From the NCBI GenBank assembly GCA_029339195.1, contig JAPTJF010000234.1, forward strand, positions 1 to 64,000: a DNA stretch of 64,000 bases, given 5' to 3'. Every line of letters starts with the position of its first letter. Within the stretch, counting starts at the first letter, position 1. This stretch comes from Micractinium sp. NFX-FRZ. Taxonomy: Eukaryota; Chlorophyta; Trebouxiophyceae; Chlorellales; Chlorellaceae. The translations under genes and the position numbers were made by a program. This document shows, in pieces, positions 1 through 11,526 of the stretch. The notes beneath the pieces were generated by a model. That model did not search any database. It saw only the letters and a program-made list of their open reading frames with translations, and was not told where the DNA came from.

Positions 1-254
1 TGGCGGCCTGGAGGTCGTCGAAGCGTCCCTGCGGCATCATGCACAGCTTGCTGCTGATGGCGCCTGCAGGGGCAAGAGGGGGTGGGCAGGGCAAAACGCG
101 TGAGATGGCGAATCTTGGGATGGGAGGGCGTCACCGGCAAGGCGGGTGGGTGGGCCCCGCAGCTGCGCATTTGAATGCACGCAATTGTGCAGGACTCACC
201 AGAGGGAAGGCGGCAGAGGGGGCCGTGGGCCGAGGCAAGGCACGGGAGCTGCAT
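1..254 (-). CDS. 5' end of an unrecognised gene, cut by the window edge
   Basis: Two candidate exons on the minus strand, 254..200 and 63..1. The first starts with an ATG at 254 and ends at a GTGAGT donor in phase 1. The second begins after a CTGCAG acceptor and supplies the two missing bases, so the frame closes. The peptide begins MQLPCLASAHGPLCRLPSG and continues AISSKLCMMPQGRFDDLQAA before leaving the window. Thirty-nine residues are too few to assign a family. The start could also lie further upstream, since other GT-flanked stretches occur up to about 600. The frame agreement across one intron is the only support. Confidence 0.35.
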   Translation of the reverse strand, partial: MQLPCLASAHGPLCRLPSGESCTIACIQMRSCGAHPPALPVTPSHPKIRHLTRFALPTPSCPCRRHQQQAVHDAAGTLRRPPGR

Positions 255-1396
255 TGTTGCTTTCCGCGGTGTGGGGCGGCGAGGCGGGGGGGTGCTGGTG
301 ATTTGGAAGAGTTGCAAGGCCAGATGTAGGCAGTGCAAGACGGCGGAATGAGTGTCGGGGCGCGTCCGTGCGCTCCTTCAGCACCCGCCGCCAGCGCGCG
401 CTGTGCTGCTGGCACCACCGCAGCAGGAGAACGTGGCAACGCGTTTGATTCGAAATCTAACGGCAATGAAGTGGATGGTATTGGGCAACCGTCAGAACAG
501 CGAGACGGCGGGTGAAAGCCGAGGTGAGGGTGCACATCCTCGTGGTGCGCCGGCACCGGCGGTGCCTGCCCCAGCCTGCCAGTGGGGTCTTACCGACAGC
601 TGTGGGAGCGGGACAGCTGCCGCTCTGTGCTGAAGCGGAGATTGCATTGCGCTTGCCCGCTGCTTGCCCGGAATGAGATGCATGCGGTCACATGCTGTCG
701 GCGTTTGGTCGTCGCAGGGCTGGTGTGGCTGAGGTGCTGGGCAGTACCGCCAGCCTGGCGCCAGGTGGGCAGCCGGTGGGTGTTTGGAGATTACGGCATG
801 AAAGTGAGGCGGATAATGGCACGGCCAGCACAGAATGATGGTGGATGGAAGCCGATGTGAGGTTGCACGGCTGTAGTGCGGCGGCAGTGGCGTTGCCTGC
901 CGCCGCCTGCCAGTCTCTGACACGACTGCCAGCTGCGCATGCCACCAAGAGTTTGGTGCTGGTTGCAGGTTGCAGCAACACATTTGACATGATCTTTGGT
1001 GAGCCCTTTGCAGCCTGTCTCCTTCCTGCCAGGAAGCTGACTGTTGTCACTGGCGGCGTCCCACGAACGCACGCTATGCAGGCGGGCCGCCCGCCTGGCA
1101 GGAGCAGCAGCACCCAAGCGTCCTGGCCCATTCAGCGGCACAGTGCGTAGTCCACGCAAATACGCGAATCGTGAGTGCCCTCTGGAGTGCTTCCACACGG
1201 TCGTAGCGCCGCTGGACCGGTGGGTGTGCGCCAAGCGACGGTGTGGAGCTAGAGCGCGCTCTGCGGCAGGCTGCCTGACCTTGGACGAATCACAGCCTGT
1301 CAGGATGGAAAGTAGAGAGCAGCGCTGACCTTCATGCTAGCCTCACCCCGCCTCGCCTGCCCGCAACCCCGCCTCCCCCTTCTGCAGAGCGGCGGC
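255..1396. other. Intergenic, no supported gene
   Basis: Presumed upstream region of the left-edge minus-strand gene and 5' region of the plus-strand ankyrin ORF. Open frames exist in several phases but none shows a recognisable domain. A 17-base string at 731-747 recurs exactly at 5601-5617. Confidence 0.4.
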
Positions 1397-1927
1397 ATGG
1401 CCAATCTGGTAGACCAGCTGATTGGCGCTGCATGTTACGGAGATGTGGAGCGCATCGCGGCATGCCTGGCAGCAGGGGCAGATGTTGGCGCACGTGACTT
1501 CAGTGGGACTACGGCTTTGTCTGTGGCCGTTCAGTTCAACCACCCGGAGTGTGTGGCCGCCCTACTGGCGGCGGGCGCTGACCCAAACGCTGCTGCGCCG
1601 GAAACTCCTCTCTTCCTGGCAAGCTTTGTCGGCAGCCTGGCATGTGCGGAGCTGCTGCTGGGGGCAGGCGCAGACCCCCTGGTGCGCACTCATGGCTTGA
1701 CACCTATGCATGCGGCTTACAGGAGCTCGAGTCCAGCGCTGCTGCTCGTGCTGCTCCAGGCAGTTCCGGCGCAGGCCCTGGCCGCAGATGGGGCAATCCT
1801 GAAACGGAGCCTGCTGCGCATTGCTCTGTGCGCCTGCAACCTTGACTGCGCCCGCTACCTGCTGGCGCATGGGCCCCTGCCCCCGGCACAACACGTGCTG
1901 TTTGCACTGGAACGCGCAGGCTCCTAG
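1397..1927 (+). CDS. Ankyrin-repeat protein, truncated by an in-frame TAG
   Basis: The ATG at 1397 opens a 176-residue frame made of ankyrin repeats. Helix-turn-helix units around residues 10-110 carry the usual AGADxxARD, AALLAAGADPN and ELLLGAGADP turns and one TPMHAAY. Ankyrin repeats bind partner proteins, and no second domain indicates which. An upstream in-frame ATG lies at 1334, but the CTGCAG at 1382-1387 looks like an acceptor, so 1397 was preferred and an upstream non-coding exon is possible. The frame ends at TAG 1925-1927 yet stays open and protein-like to 2305. The gene is therefore either a recent pseudogene, carries a sequencing error, or ends here genuinely. I found no in-phase intron that removes the stop. 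Confidence 0.6.
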   Translation: MANLVDQLIGAACYGDVERIAACLAAGADVGARDFSGTTALSVAVQFNHPECVAALLAAGADPNAAAPETPLFLASFVGSLACAELLLGAGADPLVRTHGLTPMHAAYRSSSPALLLVLLQAVPAQALAADGAILKRSLLRIALCACNLDCARYLLAHGPLPPAQHVLFALERAGS

Positions 1928-2305
1928 GCCCAGCCGCTGCTTGCCATTCTGGCCAGCCGCCAGCCCTTTGCAGCCTGGGAGTGGGGGATGGTCCCCATGC
2001 CCTGTGCTGGCCTGGCGGCCGCCCTGCCCGCCGTGCTGCAGCGCTCGACCGCAGAGGCGGCCTTGCTGGTGCAGCACCTGCCAGCAGCCGACCGCCAGCG
2101 CCTGCGCACCGCGGCACTCTGCCTGGGGCGGGCCCAGCGGCAGGCCAACGTGCCCCTGCCCACCCCCATCCTGTGGCACCTGCTGCTGCAGTCAGTCGTT
2201 GATGGCGCAGCTGTGCCGCCGCCGACTGCAGCGGCCGATGCAGCAGTGCCCGCTGCCGGCGCACCAGTGGCAGAGATGGCGGCATCCGCCCTCGCGGCAG
2301 CTTAG
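1928..2305 (+). pseudogene. In-frame continuation of the ankyrin ORF beyond the TAG
   Basis: The reading frame of the preceding ORF continues for 125 codons to a second TAG at 2303-2305. The translation is leucine- and alanine-rich and helical (for example ANVPLPTPILWHLLLQSV), not random. This part has a diverged copy on the minus strand near 51.7 kb whose frame is conserved over the same stretch (ANVPLPSPSLWHLMLHSV). That conservation argues that this segment was once translated. Confidence 0.5.
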
Positions 2306-3012
2306 CCACCTGCTACTGCCGCCGCTGCAGACCACCCACCTGCTGCTGCTGCTGCTGCAGAGCAGCCATTGGCCGAGACCCCCCCACCATTACAATCAGT
2401 TGTGGCACCAACAACCACAACCACCGCTCTGCTATTTCCGCGTCTCCACCTGGCAATGCCTCTGCCTTGACCCTCCTCTTGAAGCCCGCAACCAGGGCAC
2501 TGGCACCGCCAGCAGTGCAGGTGGGGCAGCGCCAGTGCCCTGGCTGGGGCCCGTCCCCACCGCCGCACCTCGCCTTTGCTGCCCGCACCTGCTGCTGCCG
2601 CAACGGGTCAACCCGCATGCTTGTCCTCTGCGTTCCTCCACGACATGCACAGCTTGCCCACACGACTCATACTACGCTTGATCATGTAACATCAAATGAC
2701 ATTGGGTTTCAAGTGTGTTTGTACTGTGCAGCACGCATGGGGCGACGTGGTGAGAGGCATGAATGTACAGGAATGAGTGCATGCTGAGTGTGACGGACCC
2801 CTCTTGCTAGCCCCAGCAGCCTGAAGGACGCATATACTCAGGGGCCAGAGGGGCCAGAGAGGCAGAATGAGTAGGGGGGTTGACGGTGACTGGGCCAGGT
2901 GGGAGCCAGGCCTTCACCCGGACGCAAGTGTGGCAGCATCGACGGGTAGTGAGAGCGAGGGGCAAAGTGTTGGGCGGGTGCGGGGGCACAGAACCAAGCC
3001 GTGCTACGCCTG
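2306..3012. other. 3' region of the ankyrin locus and gap to the CxxC gene
   Basis: Bases 2306 to about 2510 are CTG/CCA-rich and are duplicated, diverged, near 51.4-51.7 kb. The rest shows no gene. It lies between the 3' ends of a plus-strand and a minus-strand gene. Confidence 0.4.
2685..2689 (+). promoter_or_regulatory. Possible polyadenylation signal TGTAA
   Basis: TGTAA word 380 bases past the extended ankyrin stop; chlorophyte polyadenylation signals have this sequence. A short word, so chance occurrence is possible. Confidence 0.25.
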
Positions 3013-5156
3013 TCAAGCCGCACTTTTCCTGCACTTGATCTGCCCCCAGCCGTTGTCACGGTAATAGAACCCCTCGGCGCAGCGGGCGCACGAGGCCAGG
3101 TTGCGTGGGTCGCACAGCAGGCAGCCCGCGACGGCGCACGGCGGGCGCACGCAGCGGCCGGTGCGCTTGTCCAGCCTCAACCCCGGCGCATCGGTAGCGC
3201 ACTCCGTGCACTTGGCTGGGTGCCTGGGGCATTTGGCGCAGGACGGGTCGGTGCACTGCAGCAGGAGCATGGGGGGCGGGTGTGTGGTGTGAGGAATTGA
3301 GGAGGCAAGGCACGAGGGGCGGGGTGAGGTGGCTAACTGAGTGGCCAGCGTGGCTGCCTTGCCAGCCTGGCAACACAGTGTGCGCCCCATGCGTCCGCCC
3401 ACACGGCAGCGGCGGGTGTCCACTGGCGCTCGCTGGCATGCAGTACGTGCGAGCATGCTGTCATCCCATGTGGGTGGGGTGGGGTGGGGTGCAAAGCAGG
3501 GGGGTGCTGACCCTCCTGCTGACCGGCCCCTCTTGCTGACCTGGCCTGCCCCGTCCACCCACCCGCCCCCCAAGTCACCTGCACGCATCGCCCCTTCACC
3601 AGCGCATGCCCGTCCTCGCACTGCTGGCAGGCGGGCGTGCCGCCGCTTCCGTCGAAACAAACGGAGCACTTGCGTGGGCAGGGCACGCAGCGCTGCCCAA
3701 CCCGGGCATACCCCGAGGTGCACACATTGCACTTGCCGGCATCTGGCCCCGTGCCGTAGTATGATATGTAACCAGGTGAGCAAATACTGCAGGTGGAGGG
3801 ATTGCCCTCAATACACAGCTGGCAGTGCTTCACCACGCAGGGGGGCCGCACGCAGCGGCCTGTGCGGGGATCCAATCTGATGGCGGGGACAGCAACAGAG
3901 TCGCACTCTGTGCACCTGGATCGGTTGCGTGGGCAGCTGCGGCACAGCATGTCCGCGCACTGCAACAGTGGCGCCGAGGGGAGGCGGTGTGAGAGGGTGC
4001 GGTGCGGCTTGATGCCACGTGGATCTTGGATTGATTTGAAGACAGCACACCATGCAACAGCATATCATGGGGTGAGGTGCCCAGTCAGCTGGCTCTCACC
4101 CACCCCCACAGGCAGGTATCAAACTGTATGCCTGCCCCGAGCCAGCGGGCACCCAGACCACGCACCGGCTTGCAGGCACCCTTGACGAGGGCGTGGAAGG
4201 GCTGGCACACACGGCACAGGGTGGCGGAGCCGGGGCGGCACGTGGCGCACCCCTGCACCTCGCAGGGCCTGCACCGCTTGCCAACAAGCGAGCCTGGGTC
4301 ACTGCGCGGCATGGACACAATGAGGAGGTGGGCTTGCGAGGGGGAGAGGCGGTGGGGCCAGTATGGGGGGTGGGGGCACATGCAGCCCATGGCCATGGAA
4401 GCAAAGGCCCTCCCATCAAGCATGCGCCCACCCACCCACCCACCAAACACGCAGCCAGACTGCCCGCACCCCCCTGCGCTCCGCCTACCATTCAGTGCAC
4501 AGCCCGGTGCCGTTCTGGCACCGCTTGCAGCCTGGGTCTGGGCAGGCGGCGCAGCGGCCCTTCCTTGTGGCGTAGGCGTTGCTCATGCAGTCCAAGCACC
4601 TGCAGCGTAGCAACACCGGCAGCATGTGACGCGAGGCGCATGCGAGAGTACGACTGTCGCGGGCGCGCATCTTGCTGGCTGGCGTAGCGCACTGCAGACA
4701 CAAAGTCGCTCCCAGCTGTCTTTCGGGTGAATGCTGCTTCACGCAGGGGGGGCCCGGACCTGGCTGAGCTGCACACTGCTTGCCTTTCACCGTCGCGGCT
4801 GCACCGTTCGCAGGTGGCAGGATGGCGGGGGGAATTGCTTGTGCAGGTTGCACTGCTGGCAGATGCCACACCTGCGCATTGGCATTATTAGCAGCGCCAG
4901 GTCATCACATGAAGGCATGAGTGGGAGGCTATGGGGATGAAGGCCCTCTTTTCGAGGAGACAGCGGCAGCAGCAGTGCTCAGCAAGCGTGGCGGGCGGGC
5001 GAGGCGGCGAGGCCGGCGCGGGGCGGCGCAGGGCTAAAACTACCGGTGTGCGACACGCAGGCGATGTTTCGCCCAAAAACCTCGTCTTGCACGCTCACCC
5101 GCCGCCATCAACAGGAGGGCGGCTGCCAGGGGTGCACATTGCCAGTGTCGAAGCAT
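3013..5156 (-). CDS. Secreted cysteine-rich repeat protein (growth-factor-receptor/furin-like CxxC modules)
   Basis: Six exons: 5156..5099, 4871..4775, 4599..4489, 4301..4166, 3959..3579, 3255..3013. Phases close to 342 codons (341 residues). Exon 1 is a signal peptide (MLRHWQCAPLAAALLLMAAG). The remainder is tandem modules with CxxC spacing, such as GCKRCQNGTGLCTECD, SCPRNRSRCTECD and CAKCPRHPAKCTEC. RxDxRTGRCVRPPC occurs twice, in the last two exons, which looks like internal duplication. The fold resembles the disulphide-rich repeats of growth-factor-receptor or furin-like domains of cell-surface proteins. No transmembrane or kinase segment follows, so it is probably secreted or extracellular. 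The exon 2 donor (GCAGT|GTGCAG) is weak. It was chosen because it restores phase and a continuous cysteine pattern, so the 5' third is the least certain part. Confidence 0.75.
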
Positions 5157-6454
5157 TGTATCGCGCCCGTGGGGCTTACTGCCGCAAGCACTTTTCGAAA
5201 TGGGCAAAAGTCGCGTTGGTACTTCCGCACAGGTAGAGCGTGGCGGCGGGGAGTTCCTGCCGTGGGGATACCGTGGGTCGTGCTGAGCGTGCTGGGCCGG
5301 ATAGCATGGGCCGGATGGCGCTGGTCTGGCTAGCGGCTTTTCTGTGACAGAGACATGCCATGGGTTCATTGAGTTGAAATAGCCTTCCAGGCCCTTTTGC
5401 GGGTGTGCGCGGCGCGCACCGCGCACAGCAGCGGGTGCCGCGCCTCTGCCGCGCCTCTGCCGCGCCTGCTATGCGTTGCTTGCCTGTGCATGTCAGAGCC
5501 TGCTTACTCTTCGAGTGCTGTCGGCACTTCATTGCGAGCCCATTCGGCGACCCTGCGGTCTGTCTGAAGCTGCAGGCGCAGTGCCACTGTTGACATGAGT
5601 GAGGTGCTGGGCAGTACTGCAGCAGTACGCCAGGCAGGCACCAGCCACTGCACACTGTTGCGCAGCTTCCACGAGTCTGGGCTTCATTTAGCAGCTATCC
5701 CATGACTAATGCATGTTGTCCACCAGGGGTGGGCTATTTTCAGCCATCTAGGCGGCAGCATCCAGGAGCAGCGGGTGCCGCCAACACTGCAAGTGCTGCC
5801 AGCCAACGGCCCCTCAGCCACTCTCCCCCCCATGAGGCGTCTTTGCCGTTATATCCACGAGCTCCTCATAAAATAACATGACTTACTGTGATCGCTGGGC
5901 GCTGTCGGGTTGCATATTCACAGGGTCAGGCTAGAAGTGAGGTCGGCACAGGGAAAGTCACGTGGGCTGTCATTGGTGTGGGCAAGGGAAGAAGGGTGGA
6001 GGGGAGGGCGGTTTGGGTAAGAGAGAAGCGACAGCCAGCCGGGATGGTGGCGCAAGCGCCAGTGCGGCAGGCTGGGGACATGTAGGGCTATGTGGCCAGT
6101 GCCACGACTGCCCTGGGCGGGGCAGCACACACTCTGCGTCACGTCAGCGCTGCAGTCAAAGTGCTCGGTGGCGCAAGAAAAATAACTCACTGTCTGTCAC
6201 AGGCTGGTGGGCAGGTGGTGTTGCATTTGGCATATTGTGACCCTCTTCAGTTCGGCATGTGATGGTGCCTGCAGTGGCAGAGGCCCGTCCGCAAGAGGGG
6301 CGATTCCCAGCAGCATGCTTCAGGCGCGCTCGTCTCTGCTGGCGCCGTTGCAGCTCAGCCTGTCTGCAGGCACTGGGTGTCAGCATGCACGGCACACCAC
6401 TGGCAATGGTAGCTGCGCCTCAGCCAGGTGCGGTGACGCCCTGTTCTTGCTGCC
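5157..6454. other. Intergenic between two minus-strand genes
   Basis: Probable promoter of the CxxC protein (next to 5156) and 3' region of the lipase (next to 6455). It includes the second copy of the 17-base string at 5601-5617. No coding signal seen. Confidence 0.4.
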
Positions 6455-9400
6455 TCAGGCGCAGGGCGTGAATTCGTAGTCCATAGCGGTCTCCAGCCAG
6501 CCAGGGGTGGGGTCACCGCCCACCAGGCAGAAGCGCCCGGCTGGCCCATTGCTGGTGGACACCTGCAGGCACCATGCGGGCAGGCGGGTAGGCAGCAGAG
6601 GAGCCTCGAACGAAGGACTCTCTTCTGAGGTGTGGCTGCAGGCCTGCAGCTAGGCCTGTACTAGCCCCCAGGCTTGTGCTTGCTGAGCGGTTGGGCAGGC
6701 GGGCACAGCAGCCGTGCCAGGCAGGGGCGAGAGCCAGCTCACCTCTATGCCATCTGGCTTCCAGGCATCGCCCAGCAGGCCTCCGTCAAACTGCACGTGC
6801 AGGGTCCAGCTGGCGGGGTCCACCCAGGCGCTGCTGCCCTGCAGGGTGATGCGCACATGCAAGTGCAGGGAGAGGTGAGTGGAGCGGGGCGGGTGTGCTG
6901 GGCTGCGCTGCCCGGCTTGCACACGCGCGGCGGGGGCAGGGGGCTGGCTGCCTGGCTGCCTGGGTAGCATGCAAGCAGGAAACATAGAGCAGTAGGGCTT
7001 GACAGCTGGTTACTAGCACGTGGGCGGGCGCGGGCAAGCAGGCAGCGCTGCCGGGAGACGGGCGGGCACATGCACGCACCACAGGGTAGCTGTCCGAGTC
7101 GCAGGCCTCGAAATCGTTGCCCCAGCTGTTCAAGTTCCACACATCAGTCTTGCGGCCGCTGCAGCAATAGCGCGGCAGCACGAGGCGGCAGCACGTGCGC
7201 AAGCTCAGCACACCCGGCGGTAGCACATGCGGCCCCTGAGCACATGAACGGCTGGCATCCTGCGTCTTATTTTCCTGGGTGCTTACAAACGAAACCAAAG
7301 CTCCCACCTGGCGTCTTGCATGTAGACGTTGATGGTGCCATCCGTGCCCGACATGGAATCGCAGCTGGTGTTCACCGTCAGTGTGTACACTGAAGTGACT
7401 GCAGCAGCGAGTGGGACCAGCAGCGGGAACGACGTGACTGCAAGCTTTCAGAAGCTGTGCCGTCGCCCTGCTCCGACGTACCCCGCCCCGCTCTGTCCCT
7501 GCGATGCCCCAACCACCCCCGCCATTGCTGTGTACAGCAGGTGCGCACATCCCTCCTGCCTAATTGCCCCACCCCGCCCTTCACCTTGCGCCTTACCCCG
7601 CCCTGCCCGCCCCATGCGTGGCCACCCCGCCTGCTATGGTTTAATATACATGGCACCCCGCCTCGCGTCACCTCACCGTAGACTTGGAACGTGCCAGGCG
7701 AGGGCGAGGGCGAGGGCAGCGCGTTCGGATCAAAGCTGGGGTCGTTTGCCGCCACTGGCTGGCTGAAGTAGGTCTGGCACAGGCACAGCTGCAGCTGCGC
7801 GCATGCGTCCATGCAGGTCGTGTTCAGGGCGGCCACGTAAGCTTGGATGCCGTGATCTTCCAAGGAGGAGCAGCAAATGCTTGGCTCGGCGGCCTTGATG
7901 TCGTCAATTGACAGCTGGGCGGTGCTGCCGGCAACTGCTGCCGCCCCCAACGCAGCCACGCCATCCACCAGCCAGCTCGGGGAGCTGCACGTCTGTGCCT
8001 CAAAAGATTCGGGGTCTTCCTTCACAGCGCAGTAGTCTTGCGGCTGGCTGTCGACCTGGCAGGCGCTGGGCCGCGACGTACACCTGCACAGTGCACAGCG
8101 TACAGCAGGATGTGACACAGTGCAGCACAAGCCAGCACTGAGGATCGTGGCAGGGATGTGGCGCTCAGGCCGGCAAGGCACGCAGGCAGGCACAGACCTG
8201 CATGGGGGAGGCGGGCCGAGAAGGCGGTGAGACAGAGGCACACCGAGGCAGCTCCGCCAGCCCCTCCATGCCAGCCTGAGCAAAGCACAGCAGGCAGGGC
8301 AGAGCAGAGCAGGCAGAGCAGAACATGGCGGCTCGAGCGCAGCCAGCAAGCGGGCATCCCTACAAACGAATGCACCAACCACTTGCCTGCCTGCCGACGT
8401 GCTGGAAGCCAATTGTGTCGCCGGGCGGGATGAGGGGCACGGGGTCCCTGCCATGCACATACCTGCGTGGGTGCACAGCCGGGGTGCCACGACGGTCAGC
8501 TGCCGAGGGCCACTGCAGGCGGCTGCTGCAGTTGCTGCTGCTGCCGCCGGCACATGCATGTCCGTCACCCTTGTGCAAGTGGGAACAGGCACATGGCCTG
8601 GCGCCCTGCGCCTCATGCGAGCCACAGGCCGTCACCTGTATGTGATCTCAGCCAGGCCCAGGTCGGTGTACGCCTGCGCCCAGGTGGCGTCCCCCACCCG
8701 TGGCCCGCCAAAGGAGTACACCACGCCCACGCTGGCGTCGGCGGCAAGCTCCTGCCGAGCAGCCGCGATGTGGGCCAGCGCGGCGCCCAGAGAGTGGCTG
8801 GTTGCGGGTGCAGGGGTGGGAATAGAGTGGCTGGTTTGTGGGTACAGGGGACAGGTCGTTAGCGCTGTCTACAGGACAAGTCAGCACGCAGCGGGCTCGG
8901 CGGGGTTCAGCAGCGAAAGTGGGGACGGAGAGATGGTGGGCCAGGGCGACGAGAAGCCGGGCTTTCAAGCGAACCGGCAGTGCACTCCGGCTGGCGCACC
9001 CGTGCATGCATGCATGCAAATTTTGGTTTGGGTCAACCCAGGCGCACCCCGCATACACCACACGTTTGGTGCCGGCACGGTACGCGTCGATGAGACTGCT
9101 GATCTGCAGCGCTGGGCGTGCATGAGGATGGCATGAGGCGGGTGCAGAGGTGGGGCATTTGTGCAGAGGTGGAGCATTTGTGGGCGCAACAGTGGCAGCG
9201 CTGAGCAGCAGGCGACGGCGGTGGGTGGCAGCTATGAGTGTGTTGCTGCCGCAGAGGGCAGCGGCAGCGGCAGCACGGCTGCGCAGGCAGGGAGGCAGGG
9301 AGGCAGGGGAGGCAGGCAGTGGGGCGGCAGGGCAGGGGCCGCACCTGCGCATGCACTGCCTCCTCTGCCTCGGCAAATCCGGCGTGCACCTGCCCCAGCC

Positions 9401-10606
9401 CCTCAATGGGTATTAATGTTGTGTTCAAGTCAGTTGCCACGTCTTGAGAGCGAGATGCCTCGGTTCTGTAAGCGGGCGAGCGGGTGGGCGGGCGGATGGG
9501 CGGGCGGGGAATGGGCGGGCGGGGAGTGCATGCTTTGCATGCTGTGCTGCCATGTGGAGTACGGGCCGGGAAGCTTGCATGACAGCATGCTCATTGGCCT
9601 GCCCGCCTTCCTGCTGCATCAGGAAACTTGCCTGCCCACCTTCCAGCTGCAGCAGCTGCTGCGTAGCAGCCCGCCCACGGGTTCAGTACATCGTGAGGCA
9701 GTACGGCTCCATCTTTTTCAGGTGTCAAACTTTGAAACACGCATTCCGTTGTACCAGACGACCTGCCACAACAGCACCCCACGGTAGCTAGCAGGGCATT
9801 GCCCCTCACCCGCGGAAGAAGACAAAGACGGCAGTGGGTGCGTCCGCCACCACCACTTGCGTGTCCACGCTGTCACCCCGCCTCTGGGAGATGAACTTGG
9901 CGTCAGTACACCCCCAGCTTCCCAGCAGCTGCTTTGCCTTGTCCTCCCAGCTGCTGCAGCATGGGGAGGGAGGAGCGGCGCTTGCTGATGGGCGACCTGG
10001 GCGCGGGTGCATTCCTCGGATGAGGTCGGGGAGGCGCCGTGGCGGCGGCGGCAGACAGGCACTGGCCACGATTGCACACACATTGTGCAGCCTGACACCG
10101 GCAGCAGCAACATCAGCGGGGCCAGCGCGCGCCTGCCGTCTGCTGGTTCATAAGCCATGCCGGCCAGCAGGGAGGCGAGGTAGGCGGCGGTGGTGTCGCC
10201 CGGCGACGGCGTGACGGCAAAAATGGCGCTGCACGACTGGTCGGCAAATGTGGGGCAAGAGGCGGACGGGTCCGTCCCTGGGCAGCCCCAGCCGTCCGCG
10301 CCCTGCAAGGTGGGAAGAGAAATGGGGGGTGAGGGCAGGGCAGGGCATAGGCGGGAGGTCTGGAGCGCTGCGTTGCGTTGGCTTGCCACGCCTGGGCGGC
10401 GGCGGCGCCTCCAGGTATCAAGGAACCAGTGTCTCTGCCAGCGGCGGCCGGCGCCCTGGCCGGCACGTAGCATCAGGTGCCGTCAGTCTGCAGCTGTGCG
10501 GTGGCGCCGAAGGCGAAGAGCGCAGGCTGCGCAAATATCCCTTCCGCACCTGCAATACGCTGAGCAGCAGCAGGGCCGCAGCCCCACCAGCACCAAATTG
10601 GCGCAT
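6455..10606 (-). CDS. Secreted class-3 lipase with C-terminal PLAT/LH2-like domain
   Basis: Twelve exons: 10606..10550, 10302..10082, 9953..9810, 9465..9345, 9103..9048, 8797..8636, 8462..8391, 8083..7677, 7398..7308, 7158..7080, 6838..6743, 6562..6455. They total 538 codons (537 residues) with all phases consistent. Exon 1 is a signal peptide. The alpha/beta hydrolase follows: oxyanion-region FFRGT near residue 140, nucleophile elbow GHSLG with Ser202, FGGPRVGD, the acid Asp260 in GRDPVPLIPP, and a likely catalytic His355 in LEDHGIQAY. After a PSPSPSP linker (near 403-409) come about 120 residues with PLAT signatures (YTLTVNTS, GTDGTINVY, NDFEACDSD, WKPDGIEV). Family knowledge: fungal-type lipase_3 enzymes hydrolyse acylglycerols, and PLAT domains aid membrane or lipid binding. 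The exon 2 donor and the intron after exon 7 (non-canonical GC donor at 8390-8389) are the weakest joints. Confidence 0.85.
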
Positions 10607-11242
10607 GACGCGAGGGATGTTGGAGGTCAGGAGCTTGCCGACGCTGGGGCTGGCGATGGACCGACTTCCGGAAGTACTCCACCCCTACCCTCTTTGTGGC
10701 GAGCACAGGCTGGATGAGCCTCGAGAGCGTAGCAGACAACACGGCAGGCGGCAGGGGGGAGGGTGATGATGGGGACTCGTGCCTATGCAAAGCGTAGTAA
10801 GCGGCTGCTGGATTCCCTGACAGCACCACGCCGTGCTCTGCCGTGCATGCAGTTCAGCTGCTTTATCTGCGCATGCAAGCTGCGGGCTGCGAAATAAGCA
10901 GGCACTGTGATACAGATGCCCAAGGGCATCCCCCATACATGAGCCACTCCGCACACAACATCCCACTGTGGGTGCTGTCCCGCTCAGGCCCCTCCTGTGG
11001 ACCCGCGGACTCTCAACAGCTCCCTTGGCACTTCTTTCATGCGGTGGCGTTCTGTTACAGGCTCAAGGCAGTCCAATGATAGGCTGCAAAGTGCCTTTGG
11101 CAGCGCGCCAGCAGGGGGCCGGGCAACGCTCGGCACGCGCGGCGCAGCGCGGCGCAGCGTGCGGGCGCCCGCCGGCCCCGCGCCTCGCATTTGTCAGATG
11201 GCGAAGCACCGCCTCGGCCCGGCGGCTCGCGATCCGTCACGC
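10607..11242. other. Intergenic: lipase promoter and RPS20 3' region
   Basis: Lies between two minus-strand genes. The only element recognised is TGTAA on the minus strand at 11059-11055, listed separately. A short GC-rich open stretch at about 10650-10830 has no domain and was not called. Confidence 0.4.
11055..11059 (-). promoter_or_regulatory. Putative RPS20 polyadenylation signal TGTAA
   Basis: TGTAA lies on the coding strand about 185 bases beyond the RPS20 stop codon, a plausible distance for the chlorophyte signal. Confidence 0.4.
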
Positions 11243-11494
11243 TCAGACGTCGGCAATGGTGACCTGCAGCGTGGGAAGAAGAAAGGGGCTAGGCTGAGCT
11301 GGAGAAGAGTGCTAGCCACGTGAGCGCAACCCGCCGCTGCCACCGCGCCAGGCACTACCCCACAGCAAGGGCCCCAGGAAGCAGTTTCACACACAGCATT
11401 TTGCAGATGGCCACAGCAACTCTCACGCACCTCTACCTCGACACCTGGCTCGATGCTGATTGAGGTGATCTGCGGGCAGGATCAGGGGGGCGTC

Positions 11495-11526
<32 letters not shown>

